A stretch of 64,000 nt of DNA from SFTJ01 sp045613305 (GCA_045613305.1 JAZLAU010000020.1:11415-75414), one strand, 5' to 3'; numbered from the stretch's first letter, positions 26,807 through 36,200 are shown. Notes: generated by a model not told the origin, from the letters alone. Program-made: numbers and translations.

Positions 26807-27529
26807 TTGGACAGGTTAGAAAGATATCGAACGGCATGGAGCCGTTATTGTAAAAGCCGTGGATATGGAATCCACTCTCCATTTGCCTACAACTTTGTGC
26901 TCAACGTAATTAATGAGCAACATCCTTATTATGCCTACGATGATATTGAAAATCTTTATGACAATATCACCGAAATGGTTAAGCAAGAACAACTCTCGTC
27001 AGGAGTGATGTCGCAAAAAAACGCCAAACTGGTGTTTCGCGTGGTAAATCACTTTAACCCCGCCGTAATTTTGCAGATTGGCTCAAGTTACGGAATGTCG
27101 ACTATATGCGCGCTTATGCCCAACAGCAAGAGCGAGATATACCTCTATGAGCCTGACTTCGACAACCGCACAGTGCTGCAAAAAGCCCTTGAGCCCTATC
27201 GCAACCGCATTGTGTTCAAAGAAAGCATTGTGCAAGCCGTGGCCGACTACGACGCCGCTGTTATCGACAACAACCAGCAACACTTTGTTATAGTTAACGA
27301 TATTCCGGCCGACACCGACTACAATCAGTTGCAAGTGGCTATCTACTCAATTATCGACAAACAAGGAGTGGTGCTTTTCCGAAACATCGCCAAAAGCGAA
27401 TTGATGCTGCAACTCTGGAACGACTCAAAAGAGTATGCCCAATCGGGAATGTCGTTTAGCAACGAGCGCATTGCCGTGTTTGTGGCCAACCCTAAGTTGC
27501 CACGACAAGACTTCTTGCTGTGGCTCTAA
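26807..27529 (+). CDS. Class I SAM-dependent methyltransferase-like protein
   Basis: The 240-residue cytosolic protein begins at a TTG; no better start exists before the conserved YGIHSPFAYNFV (about 20-31). A Rossmann-like core follows: PAVILQIGSSYGMSTICALMP (about 85-105, motif I), the acidic strand IYLYEPDFD, then a weak motif IV (HFVIVNDIPAD). The motif I glycines are partly conserved, so catalytic competence is not certain. It lies six bases after the YfhO-like gene, and its 3' end is 26 bases upstream of the fucosyltransferase start. The three probably form an operon. The acceptor is unknown. Confidence 0.65.
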   Translation: MDRLERYRTAWSRYCKSRGYGIHSPFAYNFVLNVINEQHPYYAYDDIENLYDNITEMVKQEQLSSGVMSQKNAKLVFRVVNHFNPAVILQIGSSYGMSTICALMPNSKSEIYLYEPDFDNRTVLQKALEPYRNRIVFKESIVQAVADYDAAVIDNNQQHFVIVNDIPADTDYNQLQVAIYSIIDKQGVVLFRNIAKSELMLQLWNDSKEYAQSGMSFSNERIAVFVANPKLPRQDFLLWL

Positions 27530-27555
27530 CTAACCCTTTAACACACCTCACTGCA

Positions 27556-28368
27556 ATGAAAATAGTGAAAATAGATGGCGAAATGGGAGTGCAAATGTTT
27601 CAATATGCGCTCTATCTGCAACTGCGCTCAGCCGATAGCAACACAGCACTCGATGCTCCCCGCCAATGGATAGCACAACAATTTGCCTTCACCGATTTCA
27701 ACTCTGCCACCAGTGAGCAAATCGAAAGTTTAAAGGGCTCGAAAATGAGCCATCTTAAGGGGCTTTTAGGCATCAACAAAGGCGAAACAAAGATTATAAC
27801 CGACACCTTCGGCGAATTCTCTCGCGAAGCCCTAAACGCTACCGAAGGTTACTACAACGGCTCTTGGACATCGCACCGATACTTTGAGCCGGTGGCCGAT
27901 GATGTGGCTAAGGCTTTTATCGCTCCCATCGAAAGGGTTAACAACGATATTATAGAACAAATCATCAACACCGAAACCGAAACTGTGGCGGTGCACATTC
28001 ACAAGCCCACAAGCCCACAAAACACCTGCACCACCGACTACTACAATTGGGCTATTGCCAACATTCGCACCTACATCCCCGATGCCCGATTTTTTGTGTT
28101 TACCGACGAAGCCGAACTGGTGAAAGACCGACTTCTTTTGCCCGAAAACAGCGTGTTTGTTAACACCAAACACCTATCCGACTACGAACTCCTTCAAACT
28201 ATGTTGCGGGCAAGCCACAACATTGCCGCCAACACGCTAACATCGTGGTGGGCAGCCTGGCTAAATCCCAACCCCGACAAAATCACAATAGTGCCCAAAA
28301 AGTGGAGCAACGGCGAAAATCCAAAGCACCTGATTCCTATCTACTGGACTGCAATACCCACTACATAA
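27556..28368 (+). CDS. GT11-like alpha-1,2-fucosyltransferase
   Basis: GT11 enzymes add fucose from GDP-fucose to surface glycans. I placed the start at the ATG at 27556 (270 residues), because MKIVKIDGEMGVQMFQYALYLQL is the family N-terminus. The central VAVHIHKP matches the VxxHxRRGDY position but lacks the usual RRGD. The end has NIAANTLTSWWAAWLNPNP and IVPKKW, the standard GT11 C-terminal motif. Compared with typical GGLGNQMFQYA, the Gly-rich loop is altered (DGEMGVQMFQYA). Together with the missing RRGD, this raises doubt about activity or donor. The extreme 3' end of the gene is part of a tandem duplication. Confidence 0.7.
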   Translation: MKIVKIDGEMGVQMFQYALYLQLRSADSNTALDAPRQWIAQQFAFTDFNSATSEQIESLKGSKMSHLKGLLGINKGETKIITDTFGEFSREALNATEGYYNGSWTSHRYFEPVADDVAKAFIAPIERVNNDIIEQIINTETETVAVHIHKPTSPQNTCTTDYYNWAIANIRTYIPDARFFVFTDEAELVKDRLLLPENSVFVNTKHLSDYELLQTMLRASHNIAANTLTSWWAAWLNPNPDKITIVPKKWSNGENPKHLIPIYWTAIPTT

Positions 28369-28429
28369 ATGCCCACTCAAAGGCTGATTCCTATCTACCG
28401 GACTGCAATACCCACGCCCACTCAAAGGC
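28330..28429. repeat. Tandem duplication of the 3' end of the fucosyltransferase gene
   Basis: The segment beginning CTGATTCCTATCTAC and ending GCCCACTCAAAGG occurs at 28330-28383 and again at 28384-28429. The second copy lacks eight bases and has a T-to-C change. The first copy includes the last codons and stop of the gene. The rest of the gap to mutS shows no gene. Confidence 0.85.
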
Positions 28430-28573
28430 TAAACAGCACTATTTAAGCACAGCCGCAAATTCACCTCAATGCGGTTTCACCACTAAAATAGTTCAACCCA
28501 CCGCAACACTCTATTTTATCCGAAAAGATTGTGCTTTTTAGTTAATCTACCCCCTTGCCAAACCCCTCATTTT

Positions 28574-28605
28574 TTTGCGGGTAAACAATAATTTTGCTAC
28601 CTTTG
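28574..28605 (+). promoter_or_regulatory. Predicted promoter of mutS
   Basis: TTTG (28574-28577) and TACCTTTG (28598-28605) are separated by 20 bases, both perfect consensus. The implied start site near 28612 lies downstream of the TTG at 28594, which decides in favour of the GTG at 28633 as the mutS start. Confidence 0.75.
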
Positions 28606-28632
28606 TTCTTTAACAACCAAAAACCAATAACT

Positions 28633-31245
28633 GTGGCAAAAGATATAGTTGAAACCCCGCTGATGAAACAATATTTTGAGATGAAAGCAAAGCATCCCGA
28701 TGCAGTGCTTTTGTTTCGCGTAGGCGACTTCTACGAAACCTTCAGCGACGACGCCATCACCGCCTCTGAAATTCTGGGCATCACACTCACCCGCCGCGCC
28801 AACGGTGCTGCTCAAAGTGTGGAATTGGCCGGATTCCCTCACCATGCCCTCGACACCTATCTGCCTAAATTGGTCAGAGCAGGTAAGCGCGTGGCCATTT
28901 GCGAACAACTTGAGGACCCAAAACTCACCAAGAAACTGGTGAAACGAGGCATTACCGAACTCGTAACCCCTGGCGTTTCAATCAACGACAATGTGCTTAA
29001 CCGCAGCGAAAACAATTTCTTGGCTGCTGTTCACTTCAGCAAAAAGATTTGCGGCGTGGCATTTCTCGACATCAGCACCGGCGAATTTCTCACTGCCGAA
29101 GGTTCGGCCGACTATATCGAAAAACTCCTTGCCAACTTCTCGCCTAAAGAAGTGCTCGTGCAACGCGGCATGAGAAGCCTTTTCAACGAAAGCATCAATG
29201 CAAATTATTTGGTGTTTGAAATCGATGATTGGATTTTTACTGAAGAAACAGCCACTCACCGCCTGCTTAAACACTTCGAGACTAAAAACCTCAAAGGCTT
29301 TGGCATACACAACATGCACTGCGCCATAGTGGCCAGCGGTGCCATACTTTGCTATCTCGACATCACTCAGCACAACCAGATAGGACACATCACCACTCTA
29401 TCGCGAATCGAAGAAGACCGTTATGTGCGTCTCGACAAGTTCACCATCCGAAACCTCGAACTTATCGACTCGATGAGCGAAGACGGCAAAAGCCTGCTTT
29501 CGGTCATCGACCGCACTCTATCGCCCATGGGGGCACGACTGCTGCGCCGTTGGATTTTGTTCCCACTCAAAGATGTGGAGCAAATCAACCGACGTCTCAA
29601 CGTGGTGGAACACTTCTTTAAAGACACCGATGGCCGCGAACTGCTGAAACAACAACTTGAAGTGATTGGCGACTTAGAACGCCTCATCTCAAAAGTGGCC
29701 GTGGGCCGAATCACCCCTCGCGAACTGGTGCAACTGCGCTCGGCGCTTGCCGCAATCGAACCAATTAAGGTGCTTTGCGAAACAAGCGAAAACGATGTGC
29801 TGCGCGGTATTGGCGAACAACTAAACCTTTGCCAACTGATTCGCGACCGCATTTCGCGCGAAATAAATGCCGATGCGCCTAATCAGGTGAATCGCGGAAA
29901 CATAATAAACAGCGGCGTGAATGCCGAACTCGACGAATTGCGAGGCATTAGTTACTCAAGCAAAGACTACCTTCTGCGATTGCAACAAAACGAAAGCGAA
30001 CGAACTGGCATCCCAAGCCTGAAAATCGCTTTCAACAATGTGTTTGGATACTACATCGAGGTGCGAAACACTCACAAAGATAAAGTGCCTGAAGAGTGGA
30101 TTCGCAAACAAACTCTTGTGAGTGCCGAACGTTATATAACTCCCGAACTTAAGGAATACGAAGAAAAGATTTTGGGAGCTGAAGAAAAAATCAGCATCAT
30201 TGAAACCCGACTTTTCAATGAAATAGTGGCTGCTGTGGCCGACTATATACCTGCCATACAACTCGACTCAAACCTCATAGCGCATCTCGACTGCCTTTGC
30301 GCATTCACTCGTGCCGCTATCGAAAACAAATATAACCGCCCTGAACTCAACGATTCGCTCACTATCGACATCACTGAAGGACGACACCCTGTTATTGAAA
30401 AACAATTGCCTATTAGCGAAAAATACATCAGCAACAGCATTCGCCTAAGCAATAACGAGCAGCAAATAATCATGATTACCGGACCTAACATGTCGGGTAA
30501 ATCGGCTTTGTTACGCCAAACTGCACTTATCGTGCTGATGGCACAAATAGGCAGTTTCGTGCCGGCCCAAGCCGCTAAGATTGGTTTCGTTGACAAAATT
30601 TTCACCCGCGTGGGCGCCAGCGATAACATTTCGCTCGGCGAATCTACATTTATGGTCGAAATGACCGAAGCGGCTTCTATTCTTAACAACATAAGCCAAC
30701 GTAGCCTCGTACTATTCGACGAATTGGGTCGCGGAACAAGCACCTACGACGGAATATCTATTGCTTGGTCGATTGTGGAATATCTGCACGAACAAAACCG
30801 TCACTGCCCCAAGACTCTTTTCGCCACTCACTACCACGAACTTAACGAAATGGAAAAAACTTTTAAGCGTATCGTTAACTACAACGTGTCGGTGAAGGAA
30901 ATAAATGGCAAGGTGATGTTTATCAGAAAACTCGTGAAAGGCGGCAGCGAACACAGTTTTGGTATACACGTGGCAAAAATTGCCGGTATGCCTCAACAAA
31001 TTGTGAAACGCGCCAACCAAGTGCTCGAAAAACTGGAGTCGAATCACAATAACGACCTGAAAATGGACAATGTGGCTAAACCTCGTAACGACAACGGCAT
31101 GCAACTATCGTTTTTCCAACTCGACGACCCTGTGCTTTGCCAAGTGCGCGACGAAATTCTTAACGCCGACATCAACAACCTCACTCCGGTGGAAGCACTT
31201 AACAAACTTAACGAGATTAAGAAAATCATTACCGGAAAAGGATAA
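28633..31245 (+). CDS. mutS: DNA mismatch repair protein MutS
   Basis: MutS recognises mismatches and recruits MutL. With a GTG start at 28633 the protein has 870 residues and begins VAKDIVETPLMKQYFEMK, the normal N-terminus. The mismatch-reading motif is GDFYETFSDDA (Phe and Glu wedge). The lever and clamp domains follow, then the ATPase with Walker A GPNMSGKSALLRQ, Walker B region SLVLFDELGRGTSTYDG and the His in FATHYHELNEME. A C-terminal tail runs to ITGKG. Full length and intact. Confidence 0.97.
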   Translation: MAKDIVETPLMKQYFEMKAKHPDAVLLFRVGDFYETFSDDAITASEILGITLTRRANGAAQSVELAGFPHHALDTYLPKLVRAGKRVAICEQLEDPKLTKKLVKRGITELVTPGVSINDNVLNRSENNFLAAVHFSKKICGVAFLDISTGEFLTAEGSADYIEKLLANFSPKEVLVQRGMRSLFNESINANYLVFEIDDWIFTEETATHRLLKHFETKNLKGFGIHNMHCAIVASGAILCYLDITQHNQIGHITTLSRIEEDRYVRLDKFTIRNLELIDSMSEDGKSLLSVIDRTLSPMGARLLRRWILFPLKDVEQINRRLNVVEHFFKDTDGRELLKQQLEVIGDLERLISKVAVGRITPRELVQLRSALAAIEPIKVLCETSENDVLRGIGEQLNLCQLIRDRISREINADAPNQVNRGNIINSGVNAELDELRGISYSSKDYLLRLQQNESERTGIPSLKIAFNNVFGYYIEVRNTHKDKVPEEWIRKQTLVSAERYITPELKEYEEKILGAEEKISIIETRLFNEIVAAVADYIPAIQLDSNLIAHLDCLCAFTRAAIENKYNRPELNDSLTIDITEGRHPVIEKQLPISEKYISNSIRLSNNEQQIIMITGPNMSGKSALLRQTALIVLMAQIGSFVPAQAAKIGFVDKIFTRVGASDNISLGESTFMVEMTEAASILNNISQRSLVLFDELGRGTSTYDGISIAWSIVEYLHEQNRHCPKTLFATHYHELNEMEKTFKRIVNYNVSVKEINGKVMFIRKLVKGGSEHSFGIHVAKIAGMPQQIVKRANQVLEKLESNHNNDLKMDNVAKPRNDNGMQLSFFQLDDPVLCQVRDEILNADINNLTPVEALNKLNEIKKIITGKG

Positions 31246-31318
31246 CCCTGCCGCTAAATCTGCAAAAAAACATCAATTTCCCCCACTGCGGGATATCACT
31301 TAATAACCATAAACCTAT

Positions 31319-32611
31319 ATGACTCGACACCTTGTGACATTATGCCTTTGCCTGTCATGCCTATTTAACTTGAATGCAAAATCGAATGACATCAATTTTT
31401 CAGATTATTTCGATGGCAAAACGCTAAGAATCGACTATCAACTGTTTGGCAACAATAAGCAACAAGGCATAGTGCTCGACGCCCTATCAAACACAGGAGT
31501 GTGGGCCGGACGCCACCATAACCTCGACAAACTGCCACTTCTTGGCAACGGACAAGTGGTGATGAAAGATGCTGCCACTCATAAAGTGATATATCGCACT
31601 TCATTCTCTTCGCTATTCCTCGAATGGATATCAACCGAAGAGGCTGCTAAGGTGACCCGCTCGTTTGAGCACACTGTGCTGCTTCCTATGCCACTGGCAA
31701 CAGCCGAGATAACCGTCACCCTAACCGACAATACGCAAACCACAACCGCCGAATACACTCACACGGTTGACCCGGCCGACATTCTAATCGCTAAAAAACA
31801 CCGTAACCCAAACCTTGAATATGCATACATTCATAAAAGCGGCGGTGTTGACAAGTGCATCGATGTGATAATTCTTGCCGAAGGCTACGACCAAAGCGAA
31901 AAGGCCACATTCTTAGCCGATGCTCTCGCCACAAAAGAGGCATTGCTGCAATCTGAGCCGTTTAAGACTTATAGCGCAAATTTCAACATCGTAGCTGCAT
32001 TCACCCCATCGAACCAAAGCGGTATGAGCATACCACGCCTTGGCGAATGGAAAGACACTGCCTTCGGTTCGCATTTCAGCACCTTCTATTCCGACCGCTA
32101 TCTAACCACCTCTCACATCAAGGCCATGCACGATGCTATAGCCGGAGTGATGTACGAACACATAATCATTTTGGCTAACACCGATGAATATGGCGGCGGC
32201 GGAATCTACAACGACTACACCCTAACCACTGCCCATCACCCATCGTTTAAGCCTGTGGTGGTGCACGAATTTGGACACAGTTTTGGCGGGCTTGCCGATG
32301 AATATGAGTATGGCGACCCTAACTACTACAACCCTAAGGTGGAACCTTGGGAACAAAACATAACCAACATGGTTAACTTCAAAAGCAAGTGGCAAGACAT
32401 GGTGGCAAAAAGCACAAAGATACCAACTCCCGCAACCTCTGAAAATGCCAACATGATAGGCGCGTTTGAAGGCGCGGGCTATAGCGAACACGGCATCTAC
32501 CGCCCCACTATCGACTGCCGCATGCGCACAAACGCGGCTCCGGGATTCTGCCCTGTGTGCCAAAGAGCCCTCTCTAACCTAATAGAATTCTACACGCAAG
32601 AAGCCAAATAA
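31319..32611 (+). CDS. Peptidase family M64 (IgA peptidase-like), exported
   Basis: The M64 family contains zinc metalloproteases first described as an IgA peptidase of Clostridium ramosum. The 430 residues have a signal peptide (1-20, ending LNA), an N-terminal beta domain (about 25-150, M64_N type) and the catalytic domain. The zinc motif is HEFGHSFGGLADEYEYGD, with His316, Glu317 and His320. Near the C-terminus, DCRMRTN and FCPVCQRAL add conserved Cys. It is probably exported to the periplasm or surface. It lies upstream of the sialidase but with its own 97-base gap, so co-transcription is uncertain. The true substrate is unknown; many gut Bacteroidales have a copy. Confidence 0.9.
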   Translation: MTRHLVTLCLCLSCLFNLNAKSNDINFSDYFDGKTLRIDYQLFGNNKQQGIVLDALSNTGVWAGRHHNLDKLPLLGNGQVVMKDAATHKVIYRTSFSSLFLEWISTEEAAKVTRSFEHTVLLPMPLATAEITVTLTDNTQTTTAEYTHTVDPADILIAKKHRNPNLEYAYIHKSGGVDKCIDVIILAEGYDQSEKATFLADALATKEALLQSEPFKTYSANFNIVAAFTPSNQSGMSIPRLGEWKDTAFGSHFSTFYSDRYLTTSHIKAMHDAIAGVMYEHIIILANTDEYGGGGIYNDYTLTTAHHPSFKPVVVHEFGHSFGGLADEYEYGDPNYYNPKVEPWEQNITNMVNFKSKWQDMVAKSTKIPTPATSENANMIGAFEGAGYSEHGIYRPTIDCRMRTNAAPGFCPVCQRALSNLIEFYTQEAK

Positions 32612-32708
32612 TTTTCAACTATTATCGCTAAACTCGGCTTCTTACGGGCAATAACTTGAGAAAATCATTATATTTGCAATATTATTATATCCAAAAGCAT
32701 AAAATCAG

Positions 32709-33878
32709 ATGAAAACACTTAAAACCATTTTACTATCTGCAGTCTTGCTGAGCGTTTTTTGCACAACGGCATCAAGCCAACGCAAAGAGATGTTTTATCC
32801 CGAAGACCCCTCAGCACCACTTTTTTCCATAGCCGATAGCGTAGTGCTATTCTCACCTGGCGATGCGGGGTCAAAATTCTATCGCATTCCAGCCATATGC
32901 ACCACCAACACCGGCACCATAATTGCCGCAGCCGATAAGCGCTGGGAGCACAATGGCGACCTTCCGGCCAACATTGATGTGGTTACTCGCCGCAGCACCG
33001 ACAACGGCCGCACTTGGGAGCCAGCAGTTACAGTTGCCGGCGCCGACAGCGAAATTGGCTCGGGCGACCCTGCAATCGTGTTCGACTTTAAGCGCAACAC
33101 CGCCATTTGCATCTACACTCACGGCAACGGCCTATGGCAGTCAACACCAGAAAACAATGGCCACATCATGATTTCAAAGAGCACCGACGATGGCAAGACT
33201 TGGAGCACTCCTGTCGACATCAACCCTCAACTCTTTAAGGGCCGCGAAAACTGGATTACCTCGTTTGCCGGTTCGGGACACGCTTGCCAAATGCGCAACG
33301 GCCGCATTCTTTTCGTAATTCAAGTACGCACCGACGCAAGTTGGGGTGGCAAACTATCGTGCTACGCTTGCTATAGCGACGATGGTGGCGACACCTGGCA
33401 AGCATCGGAAGTGCCTGGCGACTACAACGGCGACGAAGCAAAAATTGTGGAACTTTCTGACGGACGACTCATGATGAGCATCCGCCGTCGCTACGCGGGT
33501 TATCACCGCCGAATGTCGTTCTCTGAAGACGGCGGCAAAACTTGGAGTGAAACCACTACTCACTACCAAATCCTTGACCCTGCCTGCAACGGCGACATCA
33601 TCAACTACTCTTACAAGGGCAACAAAAACATCCTGATTCAAACCATTCCTTTCCACCACAAGAACCGCAAGAATGTGAGCCTGCTTGTTAGTTACAACGA
33701 TGGCTTAACTTGGCCTCTTCGACAATCTCTTGTGCCTACTGGCTCGGCATACTCTTCAATCACACAACTTGCCGACGGTTCATTGGGTTGCTTTGTTGAA
33801 CGCAACTCTCCTCTCAACAACGGCGGTTTCGACCTCGTTTTCTACCGACTTATTCCAAGCAAATCAATTCTTAAATAA
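32709..33878 (+). CDS. Exo-alpha-sialidase (GH33)
   Basis: This enzyme releases terminal sialic acid from host glycans. The 389-residue protein has a signal peptide (about 1-23, ending ASS), the FYRIPAI motif with the first catalytic arginine, and four Asp boxes: STDNGRTW, STDDGKTW, SDDGGDTW and SEDGGKTW. A late region SAYSSITQLADGSLGCFVERN supplies the Tyr/Glu pair typical of GH33. The fold is a six-bladed propeller. It is the first gene of a set with GH109 (18-base gap) and DUF4251 (15-base gap). A TATATTTG -7-like box lies at 32669 but I see no matching -33 box. Confidence 0.94.
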   Translation: MKTLKTILLSAVLLSVFCTTASSQRKEMFYPEDPSAPLFSIADSVVLFSPGDAGSKFYRIPAICTTNTGTIIAAADKRWEHNGDLPANIDVVTRRSTDNGRTWEPAVTVAGADSEIGSGDPAIVFDFKRNTAICIYTHGNGLWQSTPENNGHIMISKSTDDGKTWSTPVDINPQLFKGRENWITSFAGSGHACQMRNGRILFVIQVRTDASWGGKLSCYACYSDDGGDTWQASEVPGDYNGDEAKIVELSDGRLMMSIRRRYAGYHRRMSFSEDGGKTWSETTTHYQILDPACNGDIINYSYKGNKNILIQTIPFHHKNRKNVSLLVSYNDGLTWPLRQSLVPTGSAYSSITQLADGSLGCFVERNSPLNNGGFDLVFYRLIPSKSILK

Positions 33879-33896
33879 AAATAACTAAAAATTATT

Positions 33897-35453
33897 ATGA
33901 AAGTAACATTTAAAATCCTTTTGAGCCTTATTGCAATTTGCTGCTCATTGGGCACAAATGCGCAATCGTTGTCGACCAACACAAAATGGCATTGGGAAGG
34001 CAACACAATTGTTACCGACGTACCTGCACGTGCAGATGGTCAGCAACATGCCGTGGGCTTAACATGCCCAAAACTTGAAGTTGTGAGAGTGGCATTTGTG
34101 GGCGTGGGTATGCGCGGTGTTTCGGCAGTTGACCGTTTCACCTACATCCCTGGCGTAGAAATCAAAGCATTCTGCGACTACAACCAAAAGAGCGCCGAAG
34201 CATGCCAAGGCTACCTTGAAAGAGCCGGTATGCCATTGGCCGACATCTATAGCGGCGAAAAGGGCTATGAAGAACTTTGCCTTCGCAACGACATCGACTT
34301 GGTGTATATCTGCACCGACTGGGATCACCACTTCCCTGTGGCTAAGTTTGCCATGCAACACGGCAAGCACGTGGCCATCGAAGTGCCATCGGCTATGAAC
34401 CTCGACCAATGCTGGGAACTTATCGACCTTAGCGAACAAACTCGTCTGCACTGCTTCATCCTTGAAAACTGCTGCTACGACTGGTATGAAATGACCACCC
34501 TAAACATGGCACAACAAGGCGTGTTTGGTGAAGTGATTCGTGCTCAAGGCGCATACATTCACGATTTGACTCCATATTGGGACGCATACTGGAAAACAGG
34601 CGAAAACGACAAGTTGGGCTGGCGTCTACGCTACAACCAACACAGCCGTGGCGACGTGTATGCCACTCACGGCCTTGGCCCTGTGGCTCAAGCGCTCAAC
34701 ATTCACCGCGGCGACCGCATGACCACTCTTGTGGCTATGGACACCAAATCGGTGCACGGCAAGGAATTGGTGGAACAACGCACCGGCGAAAAGTGCGACA
34801 TTTTCCGCAATGGCGACCACACTACTACCCTTATCCGCACTCATCAAGGCAAGGTGATTGAAATTCAACACAACACCATGACCCCTCAACCTTATAACCG
34901 CCTATATCAACTTACAGGCACTAAGGGCTTTGCCAACAAATATCCTGTTGAAGGCTATGCACTCGACAAGGCTCAACTTGAATGGGCTGGCATCACTCCT
35001 ACCGATAAGAATGTTAGTTCACACAACTTCCTTGGCAAGGACGACATGAAGGCTCTATACGACAAATACGAACACCCTATCCTAAAGAAATATGGCGAAT
35101 TGGCACGCCAAGTTGGTGGCCACGGCGGTATGGACTTCATTATGGATGCTCGTCTTATTTATTGCCTACAAAACGGTCTGCCTCTTGACATGGACGTTTA
35201 TGACCTTGCTGAATGGTGCTGCTTGGCCGAACTTGGCTCTTTGTCGATGGACAACAACTGCGCTCCTGTAGAAGTGCCTGACTTTACTCGCGGCCACTGG
35301 AACGACGTGAAGGGTTACCAACACGCTTACGCTGCTCCTGCCGACGAAGCAAAGGCTGCTGAAGCTGCTGCAAAGGCTACTGCTGCTCTTAAGGAACAAG
35401 TGGCTAACCAAGCAAAAAAAGACGCTAAAAAGGCAAAAAAGGCTAAGAAATAA
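33897..35453 (+). CDS. GH109 family (Gfo/Idh/MocA-type) alpha-N-acetylgalactosaminidase
   Basis: GH109 uses an NAD-dependent mechanism to remove alpha-GalNAc from mucin or blood-group glycans. The 518 residues carry a signal peptide (about 1-22). The Rossmann motif is VRVAFVGVGMRGVSAVDRF (about 62-80). YICTDWDHHFPVAKFAMQHGKH, the conserved EVPSAMNLDQCWELIDL, NCCYDWYEM and HGLGPVAQALNIHRGD follow. The last 40 residues are an unusual Ala/Lys-rich helix ending KKAKKAKK, not part of the catalytic domain. Together with the sialidase it suggests stepwise mucin O-glycan trimming. Some family members have other specificities. Confidence 0.9.
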   Translation: MKVTFKILLSLIAICCSLGTNAQSLSTNTKWHWEGNTIVTDVPARADGQQHAVGLTCPKLEVVRVAFVGVGMRGVSAVDRFTYIPGVEIKAFCDYNQKSAEACQGYLERAGMPLADIYSGEKGYEELCLRNDIDLVYICTDWDHHFPVAKFAMQHGKHVAIEVPSAMNLDQCWELIDLSEQTRLHCFILENCCYDWYEMTTLNMAQQGVFGEVIRAQGAYIHDLTPYWDAYWKTGENDKLGWRLRYNQHSRGDVYATHGLGPVAQALNIHRGDRMTTLVAMDTKSVHGKELVEQRTGEKCDIFRNGDHTTTLIRTHQGKVIEIQHNTMTPQPYNRLYQLTGTKGFANKYPVEGYALDKAQLEWAGITPTDKNVSSHNFLGKDDMKALYDKYEHPILKKYGELARQVGGHGGMDFIMDARLIYCLQNGLPLDMDVYDLAEWCCLAELGSLSMDNNCAPVEVPDFTRGHWNDVKGYQHAYAAPADEAKAAEAAAKATAALKEQVANQAKKDAKKAKKAKK

Positions 35454-35468
35454 TCTTTTAATCGATTA

Positions 35469-35990
35469 ATGATATCGCTTCACAAAATATCGGCAACTCT
35501 GCTCATTGCTCTGTGCATGGTGCTTGTGGGATGCTCCACCAAAAAACTCACTCCTCAAGAAAAAGCCCTCATCAAGCAGCAACAGGCACAGTTTGTGGTA
35601 AACTCTATCAAGAATTGCCACTTTAGCATCGATGTCGATAAGGTTACACCTAAACGCGGCATTACTCGTCCGCTCAACTACGGCTACTCACTAACAGTGA
35701 AAAGCGACACCATAGTGTCGCACCTGCCTTATTTCGGACGCGCATACTCGCTGCCTTATGGCGGTGGCGTTGGGCTTAACTTTGAAGCAAAAATTGCCGA
35801 ACTGAAGGCTGTTCGCGACAACAAAAACCTTCGAAACCGTATTGTGATAATAACTCGCAACAACGAAGACTCCTACGAATATGTTGTTGACATATTCGAC
35901 AACGGTCGCTCGCACATTGAGGTGCATTCTCGAAGGCGCGAAGCAATTTCATTCGAAGGTATGCTCGACATGCCGCTCGAACTGTTATAA
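35469..35990 (+). CDS. DUF4251 lipoprotein
   Basis: The 173-residue product has a lipoprotein signal with VGCS (Cys22), then a short charged helix (TPQEKALIKQQQAQ). A beta-rich domain follows with SIKNCHFSIDVDKVTP, RPLNYGYSLTVKSDTIVSHLPYFGRAYSLPYGG and a C-terminal GRSHIEVHSRRREAISFEG. This matches the DUF4251 family of Bacteroidetes, whose function is not known. It is the last gene of the sialidase transcript, 15 bases after GH109, and is followed by a terminator. Confidence 0.88.
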   Translation: MISLHKISATLLIALCMVLVGCSTKKLTPQEKALIKQQQAQFVVNSIKNCHFSIDVDKVTPKRGITRPLNYGYSLTVKSDTIVSHLPYFGRAYSLPYGGGVGLNFEAKIAELKAVRDNKNLRNRIVIITRNNEDSYEYVVDIFDNGRSHIEVHSRRREAISFEGMLDMPLELL

Positions 35991-36025
35991 CCGCTATCAT
36001 TAACCCGATTTTCAATAACAAAACG

Positions 36026-36060
36026 ATGCACTGCCCAAATTGTGGCAGTGCATTTCTTTT
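36026..36060 (+). terminator. Terminator of the sialidase-GH109-DUF4251 transcript
   Basis: ATGCACTGCC and GGCAGTGCAT form a perfect 10-bp stem around CAAATTGT, followed by TTCTTTT. Confidence 0.9.
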
Positions 36061-36062
36061 TC

Positions 36063-36200
36063 TCGGCTTTCAGGCCACCTCTCAACTGCATCAGGTAGCA
36101 TCCCAACGTTTGCTTTTTTCGACACTCCAGCCACCTCAACAACATTGTGTAGCATCATCACGTTTGGCTTTTTTCGGCACTCCAACCACCACAATTAACG
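36063..36200. repeat. Degenerate intergenic tandem repeat, about 2.5 copies of 56 bp
   Basis: Copies run from TCGGCTTTCAGGCCACCT, TCGACACTCCAGCCACCT and TCGGCACTCCAACCACC. The first two continue through GTAGCATC and ACGTTTG and end in a T run. The interval is convergent between the DUF4251 and recA genes and contains no coding frame I can support. Confidence 0.6.
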
